Below are positions 50,168-59,595 of a stretch of 64,000 nucleotides of DNA, piece by piece (positions within the stretch are counted from its first letter, which is position 1; every line of letters starts with the position of its first letter). The notes below the pieces were generated by a model, which saw only the letters and a list, made by a program, of their open reading frames with translations, was not told the DNA's origin and did no database searches. The DNA comes from JAFCUW01 sp049898325. Its GTDB lineage: Bacteria > Pseudomonadota > Gammaproteobacteria > Burkholderiales > Burkholderiaceae_D. A program made the position numbers and the translations under genes. The stretch covers positions 124,001 to 188,000 of the forward strand of contig NZ_JAFCXL010000005.1 in assembly GCF_049898325.1 (NCBI RefSeq), read 5' to 3'.

Positions 50168-51502
50168 TCAGGTGGTGACGGTGACGGCGCGCTGGCGTGC
50201 CACCAGGTCGCGGTACCACCTGGCGCTGGCCTTGGGGGTGCGCTGCTGGGTATCGTAATCGACATGGACGATGCCGAACCGCTTGGCATAGCCGGAATTC
50301 CACTCGAAGTTGTCGAGCAGGCTCCACAGAAAATAGCCGGCCACGTCGACGCCCTGGTCCATCGCCGCCATCAGCGCGGCCAGGTGGGTGGCGACAAATT
50401 CGATGCGGGCGCCATCATCGACCGCGCCATCGTGCACGCTGTCGGCGCTGGCCATGCCGTTTTCGGTGATGTAGATGGGTGGCAGCGCGTACTCGGCCCG
50501 CAGCTTGAGCAGCAGTTCGGTCAGGCCGCGCGGGTAGATCTCCCAGCCCATGTCGGTGTGGCCCAGCGCCGCCGGCGCCGGCACGGGCGGCGTGGCGGCG
50601 CTGCACCAGGCGCGAAAATAATAGTTCACGCCCAGAAAATCGAGCCGCTGGCAGATCGTCGCCAGGTCGCCCGCTTCCACGCGCGGGGCGGCGGCGCCGT
50701 GCGCGGCCAGCGCCAGCGCCGGGTAGTGGCCCTTGAAGATGGGGTCCATGAACCATTGCACCGAGCGCGCGTATTCGAGTTCGGCCAGCGCCAGGTCGGC
50801 GGGCGAGTCGGTGGCCGCGTCGGCGGTCCACTGATTGAGCACGATGCCCAGTTTGGCCGTCACGTCGAGCTGGCGCATCGCCGTCATCGCCAGTCCGTGC
50901 GAGAGCAGCAGGTGGTGCGAGACCTGGATGGCGGCGCCGGCGTCGGCCACGCCGGGCGCGAACTGGGCGTTGCCGTAGCCCAGGTTGGCCGTGCACCACG
51001 GTTCGTTGTGGGTGGCGATGGTGGCCAGGCGCTTGCCAAAACGGCGCGCCACTTCGGCGGCGTAATCGGCGAAGCGGTAGGCGGTGTCGCGATTGAGCCA
51101 GCCGCCCTGGTCCTGCAAGCCTTGCGGCAGGTCCCAGTGGTACAGGGTCAGGTGGGCGGCGATGCCGCGCGCCTCGAGCGCGTCGAGCAGGCGCGCATAA
51201 AAGGCGAAGCCCGCTTCGTTCCAGGCGCCGTGGCCGAGTGGCTGCACGCGCGACCAGGCCATCGAAAAGCGGTAGGCGGGCACGCCGAGCGAGGCGATCA
51301 GCGCGACGTCCTCTTCAAAGCGGTGATAGTGGTCGCAGGCGATGTCGCCGTTACTGGCGTCGAGAATGGCGCCCGGCTGCCGGCAAAACGTGTCCCAGAT
51401 CGACGGCCCCTTGCCGTCGGCCGCCGCGGCGCCCTCGATCTGAAAGGCACTGGTGGCGACGCCCCAGGTAAAGCGGGCGGGGAAGTTGAGTGATTCTGTC
51501 AT
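50168..51502 (-). CDS. GH1 beta-glucosidase
   Basis: This 444-residue enzyme is a family 1 glycosyl hydrolase. The acid/base Glu167 is in ATHNEPW and the nucleophile Glu347 in YITENG. The N-terminal FPARFTWGVATSAFQIEGA and the LWSLLDNFEWNSGY segment are typical. No signal peptide is seen, so it acts in the cytoplasm on imported beta-glucosides. The start at 51502 (MTESLNFPA) is preferred to an upstream in-frame opening that would run through the terminator hairpin. The glucokinase-like gene follows after 9 nt. A terminator separates it from the TonB receptor gene. Confidence 0.94.
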   Translation of the reverse strand: MTESLNFPARFTWGVATSAFQIEGAAAADGKGPSIWDTFCRQPGAILDASNGDIACDHYHRFEEDVALIASLGVPAYRFSMAWSRVQPLGHGAWNEAGFAFYARLLDALEARGIAAHLTLYHWDLPQGLQDQGGWLNRDTAYRFADYAAEVARRFGKRLATIATHNEPWCTANLGYGNAQFAPGVADAGAAIQVSHHLLLSHGLAMTAMRQLDVTAKLGIVLNQWTADAATDSPADLALAELEYARSVQWFMDPIFKGHYPALALAAHGAAAPRVEAGDLATICQRLDFLGVNYYFRAWCSAATPPVPAPAALGHTDMGWEIYPRGLTELLLKLRAEYALPPIYITENGMASADSVHDGAVDDGARIEFVATHLAALMAAMDQGVDVAGYFLWSLLDNFEWNSGYAKRFGIVHVDYDTQQRTPKASARWYRDLVARQRAVTVTT

Positions 51503-51520
51503 GGGCTTTACGGATGGATC

Positions 51521-51557
51521 AAAAAAAAACCGGCTGCCGCGCGCGGCGGCCGGTTCA
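51521..51557 (-). terminator. Minus-strand terminator after the TonB receptor gene
   Basis: AACCGGC...GCCGGTT with GCCGCG/CGCGGC forms a long stem (51528-51555) followed on the minus strand by nine T. It lies between the receptor stop and the glucosidase start, so the downstream genes rely on partial read-through or an internal promoter. Confidence 0.85.
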
Positions 51558-51579
51558 AACAGGAGAAGCGAGAACCGGT

Positions 51580-53997
51580 TTAGAAATCGAAGCCGGTGTT
51601 GATGCCAACGGTGCGCGGCGGCAGGTATTGCGCGGTCCAGGCGCCGAAGGCGTTCATGGCGCTGGTCTTGACCTTGCTGTCGCTTACGTTGCGCACGAAC
51701 GCATCGACCCACCACGAGCGCGAGCGGGCGTAGCGCAGGCCGATGTCGCTGCGGGTGTAGGCCTTCTGGCGATCGCCCTCACCTAGATTGAACACCGACA
51801 GCGAGCTGGCCGTCTCGTAGTGGGTCGAGATGCGCGGCGTCAGGCGGGCGCCGTCGGCCAGGTTGAACACGTGCTGGTACTGGAACTGCATCGACAGGCT
51901 CGGCGCGTGCGGCATGCGGTTGCCCGACACGTCGAGGCAGGTGCTGATGCCCGGGATCGAGCAGGCCGGCAGCGCGTAGTCGTTGCTGCCGCCGATCAGC
52001 TGGCCCAGCTTGGCGCGGGTCCAGGCCAGCGTTACCTGCACGCGGTCGTTGGGCGTCAGCTTGGCCGCCAGCTCGGACTCGAAGCCGTAGATGTCGGCCC
52101 CTTCGGCGTTGTTGGTGACGAGCGTGTGCGAGCCGTCCGGGTTGGTGACGGGGGCGCTGAACTGGAAGTCCTTGAACTTCTCGTAGAACAGGGCGTTGTT
52201 CCACTTGACGGCGCCATTGAGGAAGCTGTGCTTGGTGCCGATTTCATAGTTGGTCAGCTTCTCCGGCGCGTACGGCCGGCCGCCGTCCTGCAGGCCGCCC
52301 GATTTGTAGCCCGTCGAAACGCTGGCGTAGACCATATTGCGGGGATCGAGCTCATAGGCCACGCGCGCCAGCCAGGTCGCCTTGTTGCCTTTATAGACGC
52401 CATCGTTGGACGGCACGCCGGGGCTGTAGCCCTGGCCGGGAATGCGCGGATCGATCGAGCCGCTCACCGGCACCTGCGGCACGGTCGGATCGTAGTTCCA
52501 GGTGTAGCCGTTGCCGCCCACGTTGGTGCGCTTGTCCGAGGTATAGCGCGCGCCGCCGGTCAGGTGCAGGCTGTCGCTGACGTTCCAGGTGGCCTGGCCG
52601 AAGGCGGCCGTCGAAGCGACCGTCTCCTTCGGCTGGATGAACGAGCCCTGCCAGGCCACCGTGCCCTGCTGGGTGCCGTTGAAGACGGGGATGTCGAAGC
52701 GGATGTCGTTCTTCTCGTTGGCGTAGTACAGGCCGACGAGCCAGTCGACCGTTTTTTTGCCCACCGACTGCAATTCGACTTCGTGGCTGTAGTTGGTGTA
52801 GTTCGACGACACCGTGTTGTTGGCCTGGTAGGTGGCGCCCGTGGCGAAGCTGGTCGGCACCTGGGTGCCGCCGTCCTGGTCGAACGTCGAGTTGCCGGAA
52901 AAGCGCGACCAGCCGGCGATGTAGCTCAGGCTCAGGTCGGGCGCAAGGACGTAGTCGATGCGGCTGCGCACCGAGTTGGTGTCGCGCTCGAGGGTGGGGG
53001 CGACGTCGGCCAGGGTCGACCAGAGCTTGGTGCCGGCGCGCGGCGTTTGCAGCAGGTTCATCGACGGCGTGCCGCGGTCGGCGAATTTTTCGTAGGCGAT
53101 ATTCCAGGTCATCGCCGGCACCGGATGCCACAGCAGCGACAAGCGCAGGGCGCTCTGGTCCTGGGCGCTGTATTTGGGGCCGCCCGTGACGAACAGGTTC
53201 GGATTGATGGGCTGGAAGGCGCTGGGGTTGCCGCCGCCGGCGATGAAGGCGGCGCGCTGGCTGGCCACGGAGCTGATGGGCAGATGCTGGTAGTCGACAT
53301 AGCCATCGTGCTGCTCGTGGACAAAGGCGATGCGCAGGGCGGCCGTCTCGCCCAGCGGCACGTTGACGGCGCCGCGCGCGCCCAGTCGGCTGTAGCTGCC
53401 GGCGCCCGCTTCAACGTTGCCCGAGTTCGAGCCCAGCACCGGTTTGACCGTCTGCATGTTGACCGCGCCGACGGTGGAATTACGGCCCCACAGCGTGCCT
53501 TGCGGGCCGCGCAGCACTTCGATGGCGTCGAGGTCGAACAGCAGGGCGCTGGCACCTTCCGGACGGGGCGAGTAGACGCCGTCGATGAAGGTGGCCACTT
53601 CCGGATCGGCGTATTCGGTCTTGGCGCTGTCGTTGCCGACCCCGCGCAAGGTCATGGTGATGACGCCATGGTCGCCCTGGCCGGTGGCCTGGAAGCCGGG
53701 CACCAGGTTGACCACGTCGGCGATGGTTTGCACGTGGGCGTCGTCGAGGGCGGCGGCGTTGAGGGCCGTGATGGCCACCGGGGTGCGCTGCAGCGAGGTC
53801 GAGCGCTTGGTGGCGGTGACGAACACTTCGGCGATGGGGCCGTCGACGGTGGCAACGGGCGCCGCCGGCGTGGTTTGCGCCTGGACGGCGCAACTGGCCG
53901 CCAGGGTCAGCACGGCGAAGGCGATCGGGGTGATGCGGGAAAGACGGTGGGGGCGATGCATCGAGGGCGCACGAACGCCCGGCGCGGTAGGTTTCAT
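51580..53997 (-). CDS. TonB-dependent outer-membrane receptor
   Basis: This 805-residue protein has a signal sequence (to about residue 40), a TonB-box-like start of the mature part (VAEVFVTATKRSTSLQRTPVAITALNAAAL resembles the usual plug start), a plug with VLRGPQGTLWGRNSTVGAVN, and a beta-barrel ending with Phe (GINTGFDF). This receptor class imports sugars, siderophores or other large substrates. Its place in a LacI-controlled glucoside cluster suggests uptake of a glucoside. Two ATGs near the start (53997 and 53961) are possible; the first gives the longer leader. It is divergent from lacI. Confidence 0.92.
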   Translation of the reverse strand: MKPTAPGVRAPSMHRPHRLSRITPIAFAVLTLAASCAVQAQTTPAAPVATVDGPIAEVFVTATKRSTSLQRTPVAITALNAAALDDAHVQTIADVVNLVPGFQATGQGDHGVITMTLRGVGNDSAKTEYADPEVATFIDGVYSPRPEGASALLFDLDAIEVLRGPQGTLWGRNSTVGAVNMQTVKPVLGSNSGNVEAGAGSYSRLGARGAVNVPLGETAALRIAFVHEQHDGYVDYQHLPISSVASQRAAFIAGGGNPSAFQPINPNLFVTGGPKYSAQDQSALRLSLLWHPVPAMTWNIAYEKFADRGTPSMNLLQTPRAGTKLWSTLADVAPTLERDTNSVRSRIDYVLAPDLSLSYIAGWSRFSGNSTFDQDGGTQVPTSFATGATYQANNTVSSNYTNYSHEVELQSVGKKTVDWLVGLYYANEKNDIRFDIPVFNGTQQGTVAWQGSFIQPKETVASTAAFGQATWNVSDSLHLTGGARYTSDKRTNVGGNGYTWNYDPTVPQVPVSGSIDPRIPGQGYSPGVPSNDGVYKGNKATWLARVAYELDPRNMVYASVSTGYKSGGLQDGGRPYAPEKLTNYEIGTKHSFLNGAVKWNNALFYEKFKDFQFSAPVTNPDGSHTLVTNNAEGADIYGFESELAAKLTPNDRVQVTLAWTRAKLGQLIGGSNDYALPACSIPGISTCLDVSGNRMPHAPSLSMQFQYQHVFNLADGARLTPRISTHYETASSLSVFNLGEGDRQKAYTRSDIGLRYARSRSWWVDAFVRNVSDSKVKTSAMNAFGAWTAQYLPPRTVGINTGFDF

Positions 53998-54063
53998 TCT
54001 GTCTCCAATTATTGTTTGATGTTGTCAGGGCCGCAATCGGCTCGACACTACGGTCGCTTCCGA

Positions 54064-54099
54064 ATGAAACCGATTTCATAATCCGTGAAATCGATTTCA
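54064..54099. promoter_or_regulatory. Tandem LacI-type operators in front of the TonB receptor gene
   Basis: ATGAAACCGATTTCAT (54064-54079, one mismatch from a palindrome) and TGAAATCGATTTCA (54086-54099, perfect) share the core GAAAnCGATTTC with a central CG, the hallmark of LacI-family operators. Their centres are 21 bp apart, two helical turns, so two dimers would sit on the same DNA face. Confidence 0.8.
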
Positions 54100-54290
54100 T
54101 AATATTTTTGAATCGCCGCGAAGTCAAACAAAATTCGCCGCTGGTGGGAAAATAAAACGACAGAAAGTCGATTGTCATGCGCAGCGAGTACGGGACCTGG
54201 CGGGCGCTGCAATGATGGACCGGGCCGGCGCGGCGCCGTCGCCGGCGCACCCGATGGCGGCGAAAAATGGGTCCGCGCGCGCGTCTTTCA

Positions 54291-54302
54291 GAAATCGATT
54301 GC
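54291..54302. promoter_or_regulatory. Third LacI-type operator near the lacI promoter
   Basis: GAAATCGATTGC matches the perfect upstream operator at 10 or more of 12 positions. It lies just before a TATAGT (54307-54312) that could be the lacI -10, suggesting autoregulation and possible looping with the tandem operators about 200 bp away. Confidence 0.6.
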
Positions 54303-54368
54303 ATGCTATAGTGAAGCCGACCTTGCCCAGTTAAAATCTTTCCTCACCGCCTTGATCTTGCCCGCTTC

Positions 54369-55388
54369 ATGAAACCAGCCGCCGCCGCCACGCTTCCCCC
54401 CACCGTGCACATGGTCGCCCGCGAAGCGGGGGTGTCGGCCGCCACCGTGTCGCGTTTTTTGAACGGCACCGCCAAGGTCTCCGACGACAAGCGCCGCGCC
54501 ATCGAAGAGGTCATCGAGCGCCTCAATTTCAAGCCCAACGTGCTGGCGCAGAACCTGAAAACGGGCAGCTCGCGCACCATTGGCGTGCTGACCCAGTCGC
54601 TCGTGTCGGGCTATTTTACGGATGCCATGTCGGGCATCGAGGACGCCCTCAAGAATACCGGCTATGCGCCGCTGATCGTCTCCGGCCACTGGCACGCCGA
54701 CGAGGAGGCCGAGCGCATCGAACTGCTGATCGCGCGCCGGGTCGACGGCCTGGTCATCCTGACGGGGCGCCTGACCGACGCCCAGATCCTCGATTTTTCG
54801 CGGCGCGTGCCGATCATGGTGTTCGGCCGCCAGCTCGATGCCCCGCGCGCCTTCGGCTTTTGCCAGGACCACTATCGCGCCGCCTGCGACGCCGTCGAGT
54901 ACCTGGTGCTGCAGGGACACCGCCACATCGCCTTCATCGCCGGCCCGCATGACCATGAAGACGCCCGCGCCCGCCTGGCCGGCTACCAGGACACCTTGAA
55001 ACGCCACCACATCAAGCGCGATGCGCGCCTGGTCGTCGCTGGCGACTTCCACGAGTCGGGCGGCCTGCAGGCGATCGAGCAGTTGCTCGAATCGGGCCAG
55101 CGCTTCACCGCCATTTTTGCCGCCAATGACCTGTCGGCCTACGGCGCCCGGCTGGGCCTGTACCGCCGCAATATCCGCGTGCCCGACGACGTCTCGATCG
55201 TCGGTTTCGACGATTTGCACAGTTCGACGTCGACCACGCCGCCCCTGACGACCGTGCGCCAGCCCCTGTTCGAGGTGGGGCGCTGCCTGGGGCAGGGCAT
55301 CCTCAGCATGATCGCCCACGAACCGTTCACGGTCGATGTGCCGCCGCTGGCGCTGGTGGTGCGCGAATCGGTGCGCCGGATCGGCTGA
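54369..55388 (+). CDS. LacI-family transcriptional regulator
   Basis: This 339-residue protein has the N-terminal LacI HTH (VHMVAREAGVSAATVSRFLNG, residues 13-33) and the hinge region around NFKPNVLAQNLKTG. The sugar-binding periplasmic-like domain ends with the usual TTVRQPLFEVG...LALVVRESVRRIG. It is divergent from the TonB receptor gene and flanked by the matching operator-like sites, so it is the likely repressor of the glucoside cluster. The inducer would be the imported sugar. The start at 54369 gives a full HTH. Confidence 0.92.
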   Translation: MKPAAAATLPPTVHMVAREAGVSAATVSRFLNGTAKVSDDKRRAIEEVIERLNFKPNVLAQNLKTGSSRTIGVLTQSLVSGYFTDAMSGIEDALKNTGYAPLIVSGHWHADEEAERIELLIARRVDGLVILTGRLTDAQILDFSRRVPIMVFGRQLDAPRAFGFCQDHYRAACDAVEYLVLQGHRHIAFIAGPHDHEDARARLAGYQDTLKRHHIKRDARLVVAGDFHESGGLQAIEQLLESGQRFTAIFAANDLSAYGARLGLYRRNIRVPDDVSIVGFDDLHSSTSTTPPLTTVRQPLFEVGRCLGQGILSMIAHEPFTVDVPPLALVVRESVRRIG

Positions 55389-55552
55389 ACCCCTGGCAGC
55401 AGGCGCCCGCCACGGCGGCGTTGTAACGCACGGTGAATAATTGTGAAACGGTTACTTTGGTCGGGGAACGCCGCGCAAACTGTGAAATAATGCAGCGAGG
55501 CAGCGCCGCCGGGGCGCGCAGGACGTGCTGGCGGGGGAATGGCTTGATCGAG

Positions 55553-58378
55553 ATGTTCGCACTGGACGAGGACATTGCGCTGTGGAGCGCCGAGCTGGCG
55601 CGCCAGCAGTCCGACGCCGCCCGCTGCACGCTGTTGTTGAAGCTGAACTGGCACCTGCGCCAGCGCGATCCTGCGCGCGCGCTGGCGCTGGCGCAGGAAG
55701 CGGCGCCCCTGCTCGAGAGCCTGCCCGCGCCGGCGCGCCAGCTGGCGGCGGCGCGCTGCCAGCTCGTCGCCGCCGAATGCCGCTGGTTGTTCGGCCAGCT
55801 CCATGCGGCCCTCGAGCTGGCCGGCCAGGCCCTCGAGCGCATGGGCGGCGATGGCGACGCGGCCGCCGCCTGCCGCGCCGACTGCCACTGGCTGCTGGCC
55901 TGGATCAACATCGACCGCGGCCACAGCCGCACCAGCGACGGCCATTTCGCCGCTGCCGCCGCCGCCGCCGCCGCCGCGCTCGACCCGGTGCGGCGCGACG
56001 TCTGCGATGCCGGCGCCGCCCTGTCGGACGTGTTTCGCGACCTGCAGGCGGCCGCGCTGCGCTGGGATGGCCGCTTTACGCGCGATGCCGCCGGCCTGCA
56101 TCCGGCCGCGCGCGGCTGGATCGACGACCTGGCCGGCACCACCGCCTTCCAGGCCAGCGATTTCGGCCGCGCCATCGGCCTGATGATCGCCGCTTTTGAA
56201 GTGGCCATCAGCACCGGCCAGGTGCGCCGCGCGGTCAACCTGGCCACCAATATCGGCAACACCTTCACCAGCCTGAACGCCCACCACGCGGCGCTCGACT
56301 GGATGCAGCGCGGCCTCGACCTGGCACGCCCCACCGGCTGGCCTTTCAGCATTGGCCTGGGCCTGATGCAGACCGCCGAAACGCTGCGCCAGCTGGGCCA
56401 GCGCGACGCCGCCCGCGCGCTGCTAGACGAAGCGCTCACGACGATGGCGCCGCTGGCCGAATCGCGCGCCTACGCGGTCGCGCTCGAGTACCTGGGCGAG
56501 GTCGCCCTCGACGGCGGCGACTACGCCAGCGCGCTCGAGACCTTCGAACGGCTCGAGCGGCGCGGCGCCGCGCTCGGCCAGGCCGATTTCGAAAGCGGCG
56601 CGCTGCGCGGCCAGGCGCACGCCCTGTCGCACCTGGCGCGGCCACTCGAGGCGCTCGCGCGCGCCGATGCCGCCCTGGCGCTGGCGCGCGCGCACGGCGA
56701 CCCCTCCGGCGAAATCGCCGCCCTGAAAGTGCTGGCCGACATCCACACCCGCCACCAGTTGCCGGCGCCGCTGTCGATGCGCGTGGCCACGCCCGCCTTG
56801 CACTACCTGCTCGAGGCGCAGGCACTGGCCGCCACCATCGACGGCTACCTGGTCCCCGGCGCCACCCTCGACGCCCTGGCGCGCGAATACGCCAGCGCGG
56901 GCGACTACGCGCGCGCCTACGAGGTGGCGCTCGAATCGGTGGCCGCGCGCGAGCAGATCAACAGCCAGGATGCGACCAACCGCGCCATCGCCATGCAGGT
57001 GCAGTTCCAGACCGAGCGCGCGCAGACCGAGGGCGAGCATCACCGCCAGCTGGCCGCCGCCGAGGCGCGCCGCGCCGAAGTGCAGCAGCAGATCAGCGCC
57101 ACCCTCGAGCACCTGTCGGCGATTGGCCAGGAGATCACCGCCCACCTCGACGCCGACGCCGTGTTTCGCGCGCTCGACCGCCACGTCCACGGCCTGCTCG
57201 ACGCCACCCACTTCGCCGTGTTCCTGATCGAAGCGGACGGCGCCGCCTTGCGCTGCGCGTTCGGGGTCGAGTCCGGCCAGGTGCTGCCGGCCACCCGGGT
57301 GGCGCTGTCCGACCCCAAGGCGGTGTCGGCGCGCTGCGTGCGCGAACGCCGTGAAATCGTCATCGAGTCCGACGCCGGCACGCCGGCGCCGGCGCTCATT
57401 CCCGGTACCGCCGTGCCGCGCAGCGTGCTGTTTTCGCCCCTGCAGGTGGGCGAGCGCGTGCTCGGCGCGATGACCGTCCAGAGCGCCCATGCGCAGGCCT
57501 ACGGCGAACGCGAGCGGCTGATTTTTCGCACCCTGTGCGCGTACGGCGCCATCGCACTCGACAATGCCAGCGCCTACCGCCAGGTGGCCGCCACCCGGGC
57601 CGAGCTGCTCGATAAGAACCTGGAGCTGGAAAAGGCCTACCAGGCGCTCGAGGAAGTGAGCCTCACCGACCAGTTGACGGGCCTGCGCAACCGCCGCTTT
57701 TTCCTGCAGCACGTCGACGCCGACGTGCGCCTGTCGCTGCGCAGCTACGACGATGCGGCGCGCCAGTGCGGCGCGCAGGTCGCCGCCGCGGACGGGCGCG
57801 ACCTGGTGTTTTTCATGGTCGACCTGGATCACTTCAAGGACGTCAACGACCGCCACGGCCACGCCGCCGGCGACGCCGTGCTGGTGCAGATGCAGGAGCG
57901 CTTGCGCGAAGTGTTCCGGGAGTCCGAATACCTGGTGCGCTGGGGCGGCGAAGAATTCCTGGTGCTGGCGCGCGCCACCCGCCGCGACGAGGCCAGCGGG
58001 GTCGCCGAGCGGATCGGCCGCGCCGTCGCCGACCGCGCCTTCCTGCTGCCCGACGGCGTGCGCATTCGCAAGACCTGCTCGATCGGCTTCGCCTGCTTCC
58101 CCTTCGTGCCGGCGGCGCCGCGCGCCTTGTCGTGGTCGGAAGTGGTGGAGCTGGCCGACCAGGCGCTGTACCTGGCCAAGCACGCGGGTCGCAATGCCTG
58201 GGCCGCGCTGCACAGCACCGCCAGCACCCGCCATGCGGGCCTGTTCGCTTGCCTGATGCAGGATTTGCCGGGCGCGCTGGCGGCGGGCGAGGTGGCGCTG
58301 GTGGCCAGCAGCGCCGCGCCCGCGCCGTGCGAGGCGCGGCTGGTCGACTCGGCGCTGTGGCGCCAGGGCCCCGAATAG
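55553..58378 (+). CDS. Diguanylate cyclase with TPR-like and GAF domains
   Basis: This protein of about 941 residues has a long helical TPR-like N-terminal part (to about residue 490, Ala-rich), a coiled-coil-like segment, a GAF domain (about 530-680) and a C-terminal GGDEF domain. The active-site motif is GGEEF at residues 798-802, intact for cyclic-di-GMP synthesis. The inhibitory I-site RxxD five residues upstream is RESE, so product inhibition may be lost. No transmembrane helix is evident, so it is a cytoplasmic sensor. The ATG at 55553 is uncertain; other in-frame starts lie upstream at 55490 and 55433. Confidence 0.85.
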   Translation: MFALDEDIALWSAELARQQSDAARCTLLLKLNWHLRQRDPARALALAQEAAPLLESLPAPARQLAAARCQLVAAECRWLFGQLHAALELAGQALERMGGDGDAAAACRADCHWLLAWINIDRGHSRTSDGHFAAAAAAAAAALDPVRRDVCDAGAALSDVFRDLQAAALRWDGRFTRDAAGLHPAARGWIDDLAGTTAFQASDFGRAIGLMIAAFEVAISTGQVRRAVNLATNIGNTFTSLNAHHAALDWMQRGLDLARPTGWPFSIGLGLMQTAETLRQLGQRDAARALLDEALTTMAPLAESRAYAVALEYLGEVALDGGDYASALETFERLERRGAALGQADFESGALRGQAHALSHLARPLEALARADAALALARAHGDPSGEIAALKVLADIHTRHQLPAPLSMRVATPALHYLLEAQALAATIDGYLVPGATLDALAREYASAGDYARAYEVALESVAAREQINSQDATNRAIAMQVQFQTERAQTEGEHHRQLAAAEARRAEVQQQISATLEHLSAIGQEITAHLDADAVFRALDRHVHGLLDATHFAVFLIEADGAALRCAFGVESGQVLPATRVALSDPKAVSARCVRERREIVIESDAGTPAPALIPGTAVPRSVLFSPLQVGERVLGAMTVQSAHAQAYGERERLIFRTLCAYGAIALDNASAYRQVAATRAELLDKNLELEKAYQALEEVSLTDQLTGLRNRRFFLQHVDADVRLSLRSYDDAARQCGAQVAAADGRDLVFFMVDLDHFKDVNDRHGHAAGDAVLVQMQERLREVFRESEYLVRWGGEEFLVLARATRRDEASGVAERIGRAVADRAFLLPDGVRIRKTCSIGFACFPFVPAAPRALSWSEVVELADQALYLAKHAGRNAWAALHSTASTRHAGLFACLMQDLPGALAAGEVALVASSAAPAPCEARLVDSALWRQGPE

Positions 58379-58388
58379 CCTTGTCTCG

Positions 58389-58991
58389 TCAAGCCGGCAG
58401 CTGGCCTTGCAGCGCCGGCAGTTCGGCGGCGATCGCCAGCTGGTCGGCCGGCGAACGGTTCTGGCTCAGCTTCCACTTGCCGTCCAGGCGGGTGAGCACG
58501 ATCTCGATGCCGACCAGGGCGCGCACCAGCGTGGCGATGTAGGCGGGCGGGGCGTCGGCCAGTGCCCACGGCGCTGCGCGGGCGCCTTCGTGGCGCGCCG
58601 TCAATCGTTCCAGCAGCGCCAGTAACCACGCCGGATCGTCCACCGCGCGCAGCACGCCGTGGCCGTGGACGACGGCGTAATTCCAGGTCGGCACCACCTT
58701 GCCGCTGAGCGGTTTTTCTTCGTACAGCGACGGCGAAATGTAGCCGTGCGCGCCCTGGAACAGCACCATGACCTCGTGCCCGTCCTGGCGCCACAGGGGA
58801 TTGGCGCGCGCCACGTGGGCGCGCAGGGTGCCCCATGGCGCGGCCGGTGTCGGCGCGCCGTATTCGAACGGGATGTGGTCGGCGCCCAGGCCGGCGGCGC
58901 CGTGGGTGATGATGGCGCCCAGCGGATGGGCGTCGATCAGGGCCGCCAGCACGGCGGGCCGGGTTTCGTCGAAGTGCGATGGCGTATACAT
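58389..58991 (-). CDS. PaiB-like FMN-binding protein
   Basis: This 200-residue protein matches the PaiB family (FMN-binding negative transcriptional regulator-like). It begins MYTPSHFDETRPAVLAALID and contains HIPFEYGA, HVARANPLW, GYISPSLYEEK and VPTWNYAVVHGHG. The fold is a split-barrel flavin reductase-like domain. PaiB regulates sporulation and protease genes in Bacillus; in proteobacteria its role is unknown. It is convergent with the diguanylate cyclase gene and divergent from tag. Confidence 0.9.
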   Translation of the reverse strand: MYTPSHFDETRPAVLAALIDAHPLGAIITHGAAGLGADHIPFEYGAPTPAAPWGTLRAHVARANPLWRQDGHEVMVLFQGAHGYISPSLYEEKPLSGKVVPTWNYAVVHGHGVLRAVDDPAWLLALLERLTARHEGARAAPWALADAPPAYIATLVRALVGIEIVLTRLDGKWKLSQNRSPADQLAIAAELPALQGQLPA

Positions 58992-59036
58992 CGGTCAATG
59001 ATAGCGCATGGCGCGCGCTCCTTTATACTGCTTGCC

Positions 59037-59594
59037 ATGAACCCGATCCGCTGCAGCTGGGCCAACATGGCCAACCCCAGGTACCTCGCTTACCACGACA
59101 CCGAGTGGGGCGTGCCCTGTCACGACGAAAACACCTTGTTCGAGATGCTCAACCTGGAAGGCGCCCAGGCCGGCCTGTCGTGGGAGACCATCCTCAACAA
59201 GCGCGCCACCTACCGCGCCGCGTTCGATGACTGGGACCCGGTCGCCATTGCCGCCTACGACGCCAGCAAGGTCGCCGCGCTGCTGGCCAATCCCGGCATC
59301 GTGCGCAACCGCCTGAAGGTCGCCGCCGCCATCACCAACGCCCAGGCCTACCTGCGCCTGCGCGACGAAGGCCTGACCCTCGACGCCTGGCTGTGGGCGT
59401 ATGTCGATGGCGCACCCATCGTCAACCACTGGCCCAGCGGCGCGCGGCCGGCCACCACGCCCCTGTCGGACCGCCTGTCGAAAGACCTGGCCAAACGGGG
59501 CTTCAAGTTCGTCGGCTCGACCATCGTCTACGCCTACATGCAAGGTATCGGCATGGTCGACGACCACGACCAGACCTGCTTCAAGCGCGCCTGA
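59037..59594 (+). CDS. tag: DNA-3-methyladenine glycosylase I (Tag)
   Basis: This 185-residue protein is a Tag-type glycosylase, which removes 3-methyladenine from alkylated DNA. The zinc ligands are visible: Cys6 (IRCSW), His20 (YHDTEWG), and a final HxxxC (DDHDQTCF). The sequence GLSWETILNKRATYRAAF is the family signature. A TATACT at 59024-59029 lies only 7 nt before the ATG, so the transcript could be leaderless, although no good -35 is present. It is followed after 1 nt by the mnmC-like gene. Confidence 0.95.
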   Translation: MNPIRCSWANMANPRYLAYHDTEWGVPCHDENTLFEMLNLEGAQAGLSWETILNKRATYRAAFDDWDPVAIAAYDASKVAALLANPGIVRNRLKVAAAITNAQAYLRLRDEGLTLDAWLWAYVDGAPIVNHWPSGARPATTPLSDRLSKDLAKRGFKFVGSTIVYAYMQGIGMVDDHDQTCFKRA

Positions 59595-59595
59595 C

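Larger units (their letters stand above)
53998..54368. other. Divergent regulatory region between TonB receptor and LacI regulator
   Basis: The 371-nt gap contains three operator-like sites (54064-54079, 54086-54099, 54291-54302). The first two lie upstream of the receptor gene and the third near the regulator gene. No other gene or repeat is seen. Confidence 0.7.
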
